DNA from: Pseudobutyrivibrio sp. YE44
GTDB lineage: Bacteria; Bacillota; Clostridia; Lachnospirales; Lachnospiraceae
Direction of reading: 5' to 3'
Assembly: GCF_900104335.1 (NCBI RefSeq)
Contig: NZ_FMXT01000001.1
Location: 310,001-374,000 of the forward strand
DNA length: 64,000 bases
Of this stretch, positions 19,079-27,748 are shown one piece after another. Under the pieces are notes generated by a model. The model was not told the origin of the DNA. It ran no database searches and was given only the letters and a program-made list of their open reading frames with translations. The translations under genes were made by a program, and so were the position numbers. Within the stretch, counting starts at the first letter, position 1, and the number at the start of each line of letters is the position of its first letter.

Positions 19079-20041
19079 ATGAATTGGATTAAATATTCTA
19101 TTAATACAACTACATTTGCAGAGGATTTTGTAAGTGCAGCTCTTATGGAGCTTGGCATAGTTTCTATTGAAATTGAAAACAATGTTCCTGTAGATGACGG
19201 AGACAGACAGGGCGGAGTATTTGAAGAGCTTCAGCCTGATCTCCCAGAGGATGAAGGCTTATCAAAGGTTTGCTTCTACCTTGGTGAAGATGATGACCAC
19301 GAGTCAGTGCTTCAGCAGGTTAAGGCTGCTCTTGAAGAGCTTAAAGAAACAACTGATATAGGTGCAGGCACAATCGATACTTCCCTTACAAAGCAGGAAG
19401 ATTGGATTAACAACTGGAAACAGTTTTTCAAATCCTTCTATATTGATGATATTCTTATCAAGCCTACTTGGGAGGAAATTGCACCAGCAGATCAGGGAAA
19501 GATTTTCGTGGAGATTGATCCAGGTGTTTCTTTCGGAACAGGAAAGCACGAGACTACTCAGCTTTGCATCAGACAGCTTAAGAAATATCTTAAGGCTGGT
19601 GATGAAATCCTTGACGTGGGATGCGGCAGCGGTATTCTTTCTATCATTGCCAACAAGCTTCTTGAGGGAAAGTGCCATCTTGTAGGCACCGATATAGATG
19701 AAGATTGTATCGCATCTACCTATGAAAATTTTGAAGTTAATCATATAGACAAGTCAGCAGGTGATTTCTATGTTGGAAATCTTATTGATGACAAACAGTT
19801 ACAGGATAAGGTGGGCTACGATAAATACGATGTTGTAGTTGCAAATATCTTAGCAGATATTATCATTGCTATGGCACCAGCCATTCCACCTACTATGAAG
19901 CAGGGGGCTTACTTTATCACTTCTGGAATCATCGATTTCAAGGAGAACGAAGTAAAGGCTGCTCTTGAGCAGGTTGGACTTGATATTGTAGAAATTAATC
20001 ATCAGGGTGAGTGGGTGAATATCACCGCTCAGAAAAATTAA
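19079..20041 (+). CDS. prmA: Ribosomal protein L11 methyltransferase (PrmA)
   Basis: A 320-residue SAM-dependent methyltransferase that trimethylates ribosomal protein L11. The SAM-binding motif ILDVGCGSGILSIIANKL and the catalytic motif VVVANILADIIIAMAP are both present. The substrate loop FVEIDPGVSFGTGKHETTQ is the PrmA hallmark. GAGGAG lies six bases before the ATG. The next gene, an rRNA methyltransferase, starts seven bases after the stop, the usual prmA-rsmE pairing. Confidence 0.96.
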   Translation: MNWIKYSINTTTFAEDFVSAALMELGIVSIEIENNVPVDDGDRQGGVFEELQPDLPEDEGLSKVCFYLGEDDDHESVLQQVKAALEELKETTDIGAGTIDTSLTKQEDWINNWKQFFKSFYIDDILIKPTWEEIAPADQGKIFVEIDPGVSFGTGKHETTQLCIRQLKKYLKAGDEILDVGCGSGILSIIANKLLEGKCHLVGTDIDEDCIASTYENFEVNHIDKSAGDFYVGNLIDDKQLQDKVGYDKYDVVVANILADIIIAMAPAIPPTMKQGAYFITSGIIDFKENEVKAALEQVGLDIVEINHQGEWVNITAQKN

Positions 20042-20048
20042 GAGAGTT

Positions 20049-20780
20049 ATGCAGCAAGTATTTGTTAATGAATTGCCATTAGAGGGTAAATTTAATATTA
20101 CAGGTCAGGATGCTCATCATCTTACAAAGGTGGTTCGCCTTCGTCCAGGAGAGCGAATCCGAGTGTCGGTGGCAGATGGTTCCAATTACATCTGTGAAGT
20201 GTCTGATTTTGTGGATAAGGATTTGGTGGCAACTGTGGTGGAAGAGGTTCCATCCACCGAGCTTCCAAACAAAATCTATTTGTTTCAGGCTATTCCTAAG
20301 GGAGATAGAATGGAAACCATCATTGAGAAATGTGTGGAGCTTGGAGCTTTTGAAATCATCCCAGTTGAAATGAAAAACTGTATTGTAAAACTGGATGACA
20401 AAAAGAAAAAGTCTAAGGTTGAGCGTTATCAGGCTATTGCTAAATCTGCGGCAGAGCAGTCAAAGCGTTCAATTATCCCACAGATTCATCCTGTGATGAC
20501 CTTTAAAGAAGCCTTTGAATATGCCAAATCTTTGGATGTGCTTTTGCTTCCATATGAAAGCAAAAATGGCATGCAGGATACCTTTGATGCATTAAAGGAA
20601 CTTGAAAAAGGACAGAGCATAGGGGTGTTTATAGGTCCAGAGGGTGGCTTTGCTCCTTCTGAAATTGAGATGGTTGATGGTCACATGAAGCTTATTTCTC
20701 TTGGCCACAGAATTCTTAGAACAGATACAGCAGCAATCTGTTCACTTGCAATGTTGATGCTTAAATGTGAGGAAATGTAA
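20049..20780 (+). CDS. rsmE: 16S rRNA m3U1498 methyltransferase (RsmE)
   Basis: A 243-residue SPOUT-class enzyme methylating U1498 of 16S rRNA. It has an N-terminal PUA-like part (HHLTKVVRLRPGERIRV) and the C-terminal knot with SAM-binding IGVFIGPEGGFAPSEIEM and LGHRILRTDTAAI. It is tightly coupled to prmA upstream and overlaps the start of the cysteine desulfurase gene downstream by one base. Confidence 0.96.
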   Translation: MQQVFVNELPLEGKFNITGQDAHHLTKVVRLRPGERIRVSVADGSNYICEVSDFVDKDLVATVVEEVPSTELPNKIYLFQAIPKGDRMETIIEKCVELGAFEIIPVEMKNCIVKLDDKKKKSKVERYQAIAKSAAEQSKRSIIPQIHPVMTFKEAFEYAKSLDVLLLPYESKNGMQDTFDALKELEKGQSIGVFIGPEGGFAPSEIEMVDGHMKLISLGHRILRTDTAAICSLAMLMLKCEEM

Positions 20781-21937
20781 TGATATATTTTGATAATTCG
20801 GCAACTACCAAATGTGCCGAAGAAGCAGTTGAAATTATGAATAAGTGCCTTTTGGAGGATTTTGGAAATCCATCCTCTCTACATGGAATGGGAGCAAAGG
20901 GCAAGGATTATTTAAAGGAATCTAGAGAGATTATTGCTGGCATTTTAAAAGCTCAGCCTAAGGAAATTTATTTTACTTCAGGTGGAACAGAAAGCAATAA
21001 TCTTGCAATAAAGGGTGGTGTTGCTGCAAAGAAACGTCGTGGCAATCACATCATCACTACAAAGATTGAACATGCTTCAGTGCTTAATCCTATCAAGTAT
21101 CTTGAAAAGAAGGAAGGCTTTGAGGTTACATATCTTGGAACTGATGAATATGGAGTTATTGACCTTGAAGAATTAAAGGCAGCTCTTCGCGAAGACACTA
21201 TTTTTGTTTCTATTATGATGGTAAATAACGAAATTGGTGCTCTTCAGCCAATTGAGGAGGCTTCAAAGATTATCAAAGGCTTCAACAAAGAAATCTTGTT
21301 TCATGTTGATGCTATCCAGGCCTTTGGTAAGCTGGCAATTCAGCCAAAGAAGATGGGAATCGATCTTCTTTCAGTTAGTGGACATAAGATTCATGGACCT
21401 AAGGGTTCTGGATTTATATATATTAATGAGGCTATCTTTAATATTATGGTACCTCAGATTCTCGGCGGTGGTCATGAGAGAGGAATGCGTTCAGGTACAG
21501 AGAATGTTCCTGCAATAGCTGCTCTTGGAGTGGCAGCAAAGATTGCGTATGAAAATCTTGACGAGAAGCAAAAACACTTGTATGCTATGAGACATCGTTT
21601 AATCGAAGGTGTTTCTGCAATTGAGGGTGTCAGCGTTAATGGTCATTTAGATGAAGCCAGCGCTCCTCAGATTGTAAGTGTTTCAATTAAAGGAAACCGT
21701 ACAAGAGCTCAGGTTATTTTAAATGCGCTCCAGGATAATTATGGTATATACGTTTCAGCAGGCTCTGCTTGTTCGTCAAATAAGCCAGCAATCAGCGAGA
21801 CTTTAAAATCAATCGGACTTGAAAAAGATTTATTAGAGCGCACAATTCGTTTCAGCTTTTGTCCAGAAAACACAATGGAAGAAGTGGAGACAGCAATCAA
21901 GGCTCTTACAGAGCTTGTGCCAATGATGCAACTATAG
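20780..21937 (+). CDS. nifS: Cysteine desulfurase (NifS/IscS family)
   Basis: A 385-residue PLP enzyme releasing sulfur from cysteine as a persulfide. The PLP Lys is Lys203 in SGHKIHGPKG, and the sulfur-carrying Cys is Cys331 in SAGSACSSN. It is directly followed by thiI, the pairing known in Bacillus as NifZ-ThiI, in which this desulfurase supplies sulfur for tRNA 4-thiouridine. That dedicated role is inferred from the neighbour; a general supply role for Fe-S clusters is not excluded. Confidence 0.94.
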   Translation: MIYFDNSATTKCAEEAVEIMNKCLLEDFGNPSSLHGMGAKGKDYLKESREIIAGILKAQPKEIYFTSGGTESNNLAIKGGVAAKKRRGNHIITTKIEHASVLNPIKYLEKKEGFEVTYLGTDEYGVIDLEELKAALREDTIFVSIMMVNNEIGALQPIEEASKIIKGFNKEILFHVDAIQAFGKLAIQPKKMGIDLLSVSGHKIHGPKGSGFIYINEAIFNIMVPQILGGGHERGMRSGTENVPAIAALGVAAKIAYENLDEKQKHLYAMRHRLIEGVSAIEGVSVNGHLDEASAPQIVSVSIKGNRTRAQVILNALQDNYGIYVSAGSACSSNKPAISETLKSIGLEKDLLERTIRFSFCPENTMEEVETAIKALTELVPMMQL

Positions 21938-21963
21938 TTTAGAGTTTTATAGGAAAGGTTATT

Positions 21964-23145
21964 ATGACATACCAGGCATTTTTAATTAAGTATTCAGAAA
22001 TTGGTGTTAAGGGAAAGAACCGTTACCTCTTTGAAGACGCCCTTGTTCGCCAGATTAAAAGATCCCTCTATCCAGTAGAGGGCAACTTTGTTGTTAAGAA
22101 GCAGAGCGGTCGTATCTTTATTTCAGTAGAGGGCGACTATGATTATGATGAGGCAGTTAAGGCTCTTCAGCATGTTTTTGGTATCAGTGCAATTTGTCCA
22201 ACAGTAGTTGTGCCTGATGAGGGCTTTGATGCTCTTGCAGATGCAGTTATTAAATATGTGGATGAGGAATTTGAAGATAAGAACTTTAGCTTTAAGGTTA
22301 TGGGCCGTCGTGCAAACAAGCAGTATCCTATGACTTCTATGGAGGTTGCTGCAGAGGTAGGCTCACGTCTTCTTGATGCCTTCCCAGAGATGCACGTAGA
22401 TGTTCATAATCCAGACAAGATTATTTATGTAGAGGTTCGTGAGAATATGGCTATCTACTCTACAGAAATTCCAGGTCCTTGCGGAATGCCAGTTGGTACA
22501 GCTGGAAAGGCAATGCTTCTTCTTTCAGGCGGTATTGATTCACCAGTTGCAGGTTATATGATTGCAAAGCGTGGTGTTACACTTTCAGCTACATATTTCC
22601 ATGCACCACCTTACACTTCAGAGCAGGCAAAGCAGAAGGTTGTAGATCTTGCAAAGCTTGTTGCTAAGTATTCTGGTCCTATCGATTTACATATTGTAAA
22701 CTTTACAGATATTCAGCTTTACATTTATCAGCAGTGTGCTCATGATGAGCTTACTATTATTATGCGTCGTTACATGATGAGAATAGCAGAGCACTTTGCA
22801 AAGGAGAACGATTGTCTCGGTCTTGTTACTGGCGAGTCTATCGGACAGGTAGCATCTCAGACAATGCAGTCTCTCAATTGTACAAACGCTGTATGTTCAC
22901 TTCCTGTTTACAGACCACTTATTGCTTTTGATAAGCAGGATATTGTAGATATCTCTGAAAAGATTGATACTTACGAGACATCAATCTTACCTTACGAGGA
23001 TTGCTGCACAATCTTTGTTGCTAAGCATCCTGTTACAAAGCCAAAGCTTGAAGCTATTGAAAAGCACGAGCATCTTCTTGATGAAAAGATAGATGAGCTT
23101 ATGAAGCAGGCTATTGAAACAGTTGAAATCGTTCACGTTAAATAA
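21964..23145 (+). CDS. thiI: tRNA 4-thiouridine synthetase (ThiI)
   Basis: A 393-residue enzyme making s4U8 in tRNA. It has an N-terminal ferredoxin-like/THUMP region (residues about 1-165) and an adenylating PP-loop, SGGIDS at 188-193. The protein ends without the C-terminal rhodanese domain of the E. coli enzyme, so sulfur should pass directly from the neighbouring cysteine desulfurase, as in Bacillus. GGAAAGG precedes the ATG. A shared hairpin terminates it against the convergent HPr-like gene. Confidence 0.95.
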   Translation: MTYQAFLIKYSEIGVKGKNRYLFEDALVRQIKRSLYPVEGNFVVKKQSGRIFISVEGDYDYDEAVKALQHVFGISAICPTVVVPDEGFDALADAVIKYVDEEFEDKNFSFKVMGRRANKQYPMTSMEVAAEVGSRLLDAFPEMHVDVHNPDKIIYVEVRENMAIYSTEIPGPCGMPVGTAGKAMLLLSGGIDSPVAGYMIAKRGVTLSATYFHAPPYTSEQAKQKVVDLAKLVAKYSGPIDLHIVNFTDIQLYIYQQCAHDELTIIMRRYMMRIAEHFAKENDCLGLVTGESIGQVASQTMQSLNCTNAVCSLPVYRPLIAFDKQDIVDISEKIDTYETSILPYEDCCTIFVAKHPVTKPKLEAIEKHEHLLDEKIDELMKQAIETVEIVHVK

Positions 23146-23156
23146 GAACAAAAAAA

Positions 23157-23183
23157 GAGCTTTGCTAGAATCTAGCAAAGCTC
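23157..23183. terminator. Bidirectional terminator between thiI and the HPr-like gene
   Basis: GAGCTTTGCTAGA (23157-23169) is the exact complement of TCTAGCAAAGCTC (23171-23183). A seven-A run on the left gives a U-tract for minus-strand transcripts, and the AT-rich right side can serve the plus strand. A second small dyad CTTTAC-TTA-GTAAAG follows at 23192-23206. Confidence 0.85.
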
Positions 23184-23214
23184 ATAAATTTCTTTACTTA
23201 GTAAAGGCTATGGA

Positions 23215-23445
23215 TTAAACGATATAATCCTTTAATGTAGACATAACATCGTCTGCATCGCCTTCAGCGTGAACAGTAAGATCGATTGGCTTAGAAAGGT
23301 CAAGTGAGAAGATTCCCATGATTGACTTAGCATCGATAACATAACGTCCGCTAACAAGATCAAAATCATAATCAAACTGGCTGATTGTGTTTACAAAAGA
23401 CTTAACCTTGTCAATTGAGTTAAGAGAAATTTGAACTGTTTTCAT
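23215..23445 (-). CDS. HPr-like protein lacking the phospho-histidine
   Basis: A 76-residue protein with the HPr fold signature around the regulatory serine: KSIMGIFSLDL (Ser41), matching KSIMGVMSL of Bacillus HPr. The active-site loop that should read G-(I/L)-H-A-R-P instead reads SIDKVKSF, with no His, so it cannot take phosphate from enzyme I. This resembles Crh of Bacillus, which acts only through Ser phosphorylation by HPr kinase and the carbon regulator CcpA. Its role here is inferred. GGGAGG precedes the start, and it is transcribed alone. Confidence 0.85.
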   Translation of the reverse strand: MKTVQISLNSIDKVKSFVNTISQFDYDFDLVSGRYVIDAKSIMGIFSLDLSKPIDLTVHAEGDADDVMSTLKDYIV

Positions 23446-23490
23446 CGTTTGTGCCTCCCTCGAGATTTTTAGTATAAATTATATGGATAT

Positions 23491-23519
23491 ATACTAAAGC
23501 AACACCCCCTAAAAGTCAA
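23491..23519 (-). promoter_or_regulatory. Probable sigma-A promoter of the HPr-like gene
   Basis: Read on the minus strand: TTGACT (23519-23514), 17 bases, then TAGTAT (23496-23491), located 46 bases before the start codon. Confidence 0.6.
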
Positions 23520-23541
23520 CAAAATAGAAAGGTTTATATAA

Positions 23542-24867
23542 ATGAAAAAAGCAGCATTACATAATCTTGGATGCAAAGTAAATGCCTATGAAACTGAGGC
23601 TATGGAAGAGCTTCTGAAGAAGGATGGATTCACTATAGTTCCTTTTGATGAGCAGGCTGATGTTTATGTCATTAATACTTGCTCTGTTACAAATATAGCT
23701 GATAGAAAATCGAGACAGATGATTCACAAATGCAAGAAGCTTAACGCTGATGCGTGTGTTGTTGCTGCTGGTTGTTATGTTCAGAACTTTGGCAAGGATA
23801 TTGCCGACGAGCTTGGTGCCGATATCATTCTTGGTAACAACAAAAAGAACGAGCTTGTAGAACGTATACACGAATATTTTCAGGGCCTGGACAAAAACGA
23901 TGGTCCAATCCTTGATTGCATAGATATTAATGAAGGCAATGTTGCTTATGAAAATATGCACATTGAAAAAGACTCAGAACATACCAGAGCTTTTGTTAAG
24001 GTTCAGGATGGCTGTAATCAGTTTTGTTCTTACTGCATCATTCCATTTGCAAGAGGTCGTATCAGAAGCCGCTCAATTGAAGATGTGGTTGAAGAGGTTA
24101 CTGGTCTTGCAAAGAACGGTTACAAAGAGGTGGTAATCACAGGTATTCATCTTAGCTCCTTCGGAAGTGGAACTGAGTTTACTCTTGCTGATTTGTTAGA
24201 GGCTGTACAAAGGATTGATGGAATTGAACGTATTCGTCTTGGTTCCCTTGAACCACAGATTGTTACTGAGGATTTTGCAAAGCGCGTGTCTTCACTTTCA
24301 AAGATGTGTCCGCATTTCCATTTATCTCTTCAGTCAGGTTGTGACACAGTTCTTAAGAGAATGAACAGAAAATACACAATTGAAGAGTATACTAAGGGAG
24401 TAGAGATTCTTAGAAAATATTTTTCTGATCCTGCAATTACCACAGATATCATTGTGGGCTTCCCTGGTGAAACCGCTTCAGAGTTTGATATCACTGCAGA
24501 TTATGTTAGACAGATTCAGTTTTACGAGCTTCATGTTTTTGCTTATTCAAAGAGAGCAGGAACAAAGGCAGCAACAATGCCTGGCCAAATTACAAACGCA
24601 GTGAAGAAGGAGAGAAGTGCAACCCTTATTGCACTTGGAAATGAGTCTACTGAAAGTTTCAGAAATTCCTTTATTGGCAAAGAGCTTGATATCTTGTTTG
24701 AAGAGAAAACTGTTATCGATGGCAAGGAATACTTCATCGGTTTCTCAAAGGAGTATATTAAGTGCGCTATTGAATGTAAGGATGACAAGGACTACACCAA
24801 TGAAATCGTAATGGCAAAAGGTGTTGTTTTATCTAGTGATAAACAGTACTTGCTTGTTGAAATATAA
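23542..24867 (+). CDS. mtaB: tRNA t6A37 methylthiotransferase (MtaB)
   Basis: A 441-residue radical-SAM methylthiotransferase converting t6A37 to ms2t6A37 in tRNA. The N-terminal UPF0004 domain has Cys residues for one Fe-S cluster (LGCKVNAYE, NTCSVTN, AAGCYVQ). The radical-SAM motif is CNQFCSYCIIPFARGR, and a TRAM-like C-terminal end follows. The N-terminal GCKVNAYETE form is the MtaB type rather than MiaB. AGAAAGG lies before the ATG. Confidence 0.95.
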   Translation: MKKAALHNLGCKVNAYETEAMEELLKKDGFTIVPFDEQADVYVINTCSVTNIADRKSRQMIHKCKKLNADACVVAAGCYVQNFGKDIADELGADIILGNNKKNELVERIHEYFQGLDKNDGPILDCIDINEGNVAYENMHIEKDSEHTRAFVKVQDGCNQFCSYCIIPFARGRIRSRSIEDVVEEVTGLAKNGYKEVVITGIHLSSFGSGTEFTLADLLEAVQRIDGIERIRLGSLEPQIVTEDFAKRVSSLSKMCPHFHLSLQSGCDTVLKRMNRKYTIEEYTKGVEILRKYFSDPAITTDIIVGFPGETASEFDITADYVRQIQFYELHVFAYSKRAGTKAATMPGQITNAVKKERSATLIALGNESTESFRNSFIGKELDILFEEKTVIDGKEYFIGFSKEYIKCAIECKDDKDYTNEIVMAKGVVLSSDKQYLLVEI

Positions 24868-24937
24868 AATTTTTTATATTACAATGAGGTTGAAATTTTA
24901 ATTATTATTGTGGGATTAGAACAGAGACGAGGTTATT

Positions 24938-25204
24938 ATGGCAGATTTAAGTAACACACAATATTTCAAGGTTCAAAAGGAGAATCCTGTTGGAGTAAAA
25001 GAAGTACTCGAACAGGTTTACAGTGCTCTTTCTGAAAAAGGGTACAATCCAGTGAATCAGATTGTGGGATATATTATGTCTGGTGATCCCACATACATTA
25101 CAAGTCACAATAATGCGCGTAGCCTTATTATGAAAGTTGAACGTGATGAGCTCGTAGAAGAGCTTCTTAAGGAATATATTTCTAACGAGAGTTGGAGTAA
25201 ATAA
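24938..25204 (+). CDS. ireB: IreB family regulatory phosphoprotein
   Basis: An 88-residue UPF0297 protein. The family member IreB in Enterococcus is a substrate of the Ser/Thr kinase IreK and affects cephalosporin resistance. Matching segments are [28 protein letters not shown] and [18 protein letters not shown]. It overlaps the start of ruvX by one base, in the conserved Firmicutes order ireB-ruvX-DUF1292. Confidence 0.94.
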   Translation: MADLSNTQYFKVQKENPVGVKEVLEQVYSALSEKGYNPVNQIVGYIMSGDPTYITSHNNARSLIMKVERDELVEELLKEYISNESWSK

Positions 25205-25629
25205 TGAGTAGGATTCTTGGTCTTGATTATGGGACGAAAACAGTAGGGGTCGCGATTAGTGACCCCTTACTTTTGACTGCACAGGAGCTTGAAACTATTA
25301 CTCGTCAGCGCCCTAGCGCTTTACGTCACACTCTTGTGCGTATCAAAGAAATATGCGACGAATATCAGGTGGAAAAAATTATCCTTGGCTATCCTCGAAA
25401 CATGGATGATAGCGAAGGCTTTCGTTGCGAGGAAACACTTGAGTTTAAAAAATTATTAGAGAAGCGAGTTGATATCCCAATCGAACTATTGGATGAGCGA
25501 CTCACCACAATGTATGCAGATGAAATCTTGGAAGAATCTGGCGTAGCTCGCAAGGATCGAAAGAAGGTCATCGACCAAATCGCCGCCGCGATTATCCTCC
25601 AAGACTTCCTCGATAACTACAATAAATAA
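25204..25629 (+). CDS. ruvX: Putative Holliday junction resolvase (RuvX/YqgF)
   Basis: A 141-residue RNase H-like nuclease. Visible motifs are ILGLDYGTKTVGVAISDP with the first catalytic Asp, ILGYPRNMDDSEG, and LLDERLTTMYADEIL. Family members act in 16S rRNA 5' processing or Holliday junction resolution. The position between ireB and the DUF1292 gene is the usual one. Confidence 0.95.
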   Translation: MSRILGLDYGTKTVGVAISDPLLLTAQELETITRQRPSALRHTLVRIKEICDEYQVEKIILGYPRNMDDSEGFRCEETLEFKKLLEKRVDIPIELLDERLTTMYADEILEESGVARKDRKKVIDQIAAAIILQDFLDNYNK

Positions 25630-25668
25630 AGTTAACTAGGGTATTTGTTAACTATAGTATTTAAATGA

Positions 25669-25755
25669 GCTGGTAGTTAGCAATCTCTTAGGTTTCTCAA
25701 GCGAACCTTTCTATAGGTGAGCGGAGAAACACTAAGGATTGTTAACGTAACCAGC
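25669..25755 (+). repeat. Hairpin repeat in the leader of the DUF1292 gene
   Basis: GCTGGTA (25669) pairs with GTAACCAGC (to 25755). Inner arms TTAGCAATC-CTTAG-GTTTCTC pair with GAGAAAC-CTAAG-GATTGTTAA, and the apex is ACCT-TTCTAT-AGGT. Compared with AGCT-TTCTTC-AGCT at the copies at 7417 and 38311, both sides of the apical stem changed together. The unit ends seven bases before the GGAG ribosome site. The flanks TTTAAATGAGCTGGTA and TTGGAGAT are shared with the 38311 copy. Confidence 0.85.
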
Positions 25756-25776
25756 GGATTTGGAGATGAATTTAGT

Positions 25777-26040
25777 ATGGATAAGATTATTTTGACAGGT
25801 GACAATGGCGAAGACTTAGAGTTTTTTGTCTTAGAGGAAACAGTAGTTTCTGGTAATAAATATCTTCTTGTTTGTGACAGTGAAGATGAAAATGAAGATG
25901 CTGAAGCAGCAATAATGAAGGAAGTCTCAGTAGACGGCGACGAAGTTATCTACGAGTTTGTTGAAGATGACGTTGAATTTGATGCTGTAGCAAAACTTTT
26001 TGAAGAATTAGTTGGCGACGATGCTGACATTGATTTTTAA
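25777..26040 (+). CDS. DUF1292 family protein (UPF0473)
   Basis: An 87-residue very acidic protein (MDKIILTGDNGEDLEFFVLE...). It belongs to the DUF1292/UPF0473 family, found next to ireB and ruvX across Firmicutes, with no established function. The frame is open upstream to a GTG at 25717, but that part is encoded by the hairpin repeat. ATG 25777 has TTGGAG at a workable distance (about 11 bases) and matches the family's usual size. Confidence 0.9.
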   Translation: MDKIILTGDNGEDLEFFVLEETVVSGNKYLLVCDSEDENEDAEAAIMKEVSVDGDEVIYEFVEDDVEFDAVAKLFEELVGDDADIDF

Positions 26041-26070
26041 TATTTTTTATTTGATATAGGAGGTTTATTT

Positions 26071-27747
26071 TTGAAAAAGAAAACTGAACAGACAGCTGAA
26101 AGGCTGAAGATTATTCCATTGGGAGGTCTTGAGCAAATCGGCATGAATATTACTGCCTTTGAGTATAAGGACAGTATTATTGTGGTGGATTGCGGACTTT
26201 CCTTTCCTGAGGATGATATGTTGGGCGTGGATCTGGTAATACCAGATGTTTCTTATCTGAAGGATAATCAGGATAAGCTTAAAGGATTTTTTATCACCCA
26301 TGGTCACGAGGATCATATAGGTGCTATTCCTTATGTATTTAAGGAGTTAAATGTTTGCCCAATTTATTCAACAAAGCTTACTAACGGTCTTATTGAGCAC
26401 AAGCTTGAAGAGCACAAGATGCTTACAAAGGTTAAGCGTAAGGTGGTTAAGTACGGTACACATATTAATGCAGGTGACTTCAGAGTAGAGTTTATCCGCA
26501 CAAATCACAGCATTCAGGATGCGGCAGCTCTTGCTATTTATTCACCAGCAGGTATTGTTGTGCATACAGGCGATTTTAAGGTTGATTACACACCAGTTTA
26601 TGGTGATCCAATCGACTTACAGCGTCTTGGTGAAATCGGAAAGAAGGGTGTACTTGCCCTTATGTGTGACTCTACAAATGCAGAGCGCCCAGGTTTCACT
26701 GCTTCTGAAAAGACAGTAGGAAAGACAATCGATTCAATCTTTGCTGATAACACAACAAGCCGTATTATCATTGCTACCTTTGCATCTAACGTTGACCGTG
26801 TTCAGCAGATTATTAATTCAGCAGATAAATACGGACGTAAGGTTTGTGTGGAAGGACGTTCAATGGTCAACACCATTGATACAGCTCAGAAGCTTGGATA
26901 CTTACATATTCCAGAAAATACACTTATCGAGATAGAGTCACTTAAGTCTTATCCAGATGAAAAGGTTGTACTTGTTACAACAGGTTCTCAGGGTGAGTCT
27001 ATGGCAGCTCTTTCACGTATGGCCAATGGAACCCACAAAAAGGTTCAGATTAAGCCAGGTGATTTAATCGTATTTTCTTCTCATCCAATTCCAGGTAATG
27101 AGAAGGCCGTATCAAACGTTATTAACGATTTGACAATGCGTGGTGCCCAGATTGTTATGCAGGATGTTCATGTATCAGGACATGCTTGCGCAGAGGAGAT
27201 TAAGCTTATTTATTCTCTTGTGCGTCCACAGTTCTCAATTCCTGTTCATGGTGAGTTCAAGCATCTTACAGCTCAGGCACGTATAGCAGAGTCTCTTGGA
27301 TGGGATCACGACCATATCAAGATTATTCGTTCAGGTGATGTACTTGAGCTTGGTGACAACTACTCAAAGATTTCTGGTCACGTTCACACTGGGGCTATCA
27401 TGGTTGACGGTATCGGTGTAGGTGATGTTGGAAATATCGTTCTTCGTGACAGACAGAAGTTGGCCGAAGACGGTATCATTATCGTTGTCCTTACTCTTGA
27501 TAGTGCATCTGGCACAGTTCTTGCTGGTCCTGATATCGTATCTCGTGGTTTCGTATACGTTAGAGATTCTGAAGATCTTATGGATAGCGCTAGAGCAGTG
27601 CTTGCTGAAACTATGGAAGTTTTAGAGGAAAAGAATATTACTGATTGGAATAAGATTAAGTCAGATATCAGAGATAACCTTTCTGATTTCGTATGGCACG
27701 AGACACAGCGTCGTCCAATGATTATTCCAATTATTATGGAAGTATAA
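26071..27747 (+). CDS. rnj: Ribonuclease J
   Basis: A 558-residue metallo-beta-lactamase/beta-CASP nuclease with endonuclease and 5'-3' exonuclease activity in mRNA decay and rRNA processing. The metal site is ITHGHEDHIGAIPY (His77, His79, Asp81, His82), with further ligands in TNHSIQDA and HTGDFKVD. The beta-CASP part has SGHACAEE and IPVHGEFKHL. The start is TTG, with AGGAGG nine bases upstream. It is followed two bases later by the tRNA methyltransferase gene. Confidence 0.96.
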   Translation: MKKKTEQTAERLKIIPLGGLEQIGMNITAFEYKDSIIVVDCGLSFPEDDMLGVDLVIPDVSYLKDNQDKLKGFFITHGHEDHIGAIPYVFKELNVCPIYSTKLTNGLIEHKLEEHKMLTKVKRKVVKYGTHINAGDFRVEFIRTNHSIQDAAALAIYSPAGIVVHTGDFKVDYTPVYGDPIDLQRLGEIGKKGVLALMCDSTNAERPGFTASEKTVGKTIDSIFADNTTSRIIIATFASNVDRVQQIINSADKYGRKVCVEGRSMVNTIDTAQKLGYLHIPENTLIEIESLKSYPDEKVVLVTTGSQGESMAALSRMANGTHKKVQIKPGDLIVFSSHPIPGNEKAVSNVINDLTMRGAQIVMQDVHVSGHACAEEIKLIYSLVRPQFSIPVHGEFKHLTAQARIAESLGWDHDHIKIIRSGDVLELGDNYSKISGHVHTGAIMVDGIGVGDVGNIVLRDRQKLAEDGIIIVVLTLDSASGTVLAGPDIVSRGFVYVRDSEDLMDSARAVLAETMEVLEEKNITDWNKIKSDIRDNLSDFVWHETQRRPMIIPIIMEV

Positions 27748-27748
27748 A

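Noticed and set aside
24861-24880. AT-only palindrome AATATAAAAT/TTTTTATATT at the end of mtaB as a terminator
   Set aside because: The stem contains no G or C pairs and would be unstable; recorded only as an AT-rich dyad.
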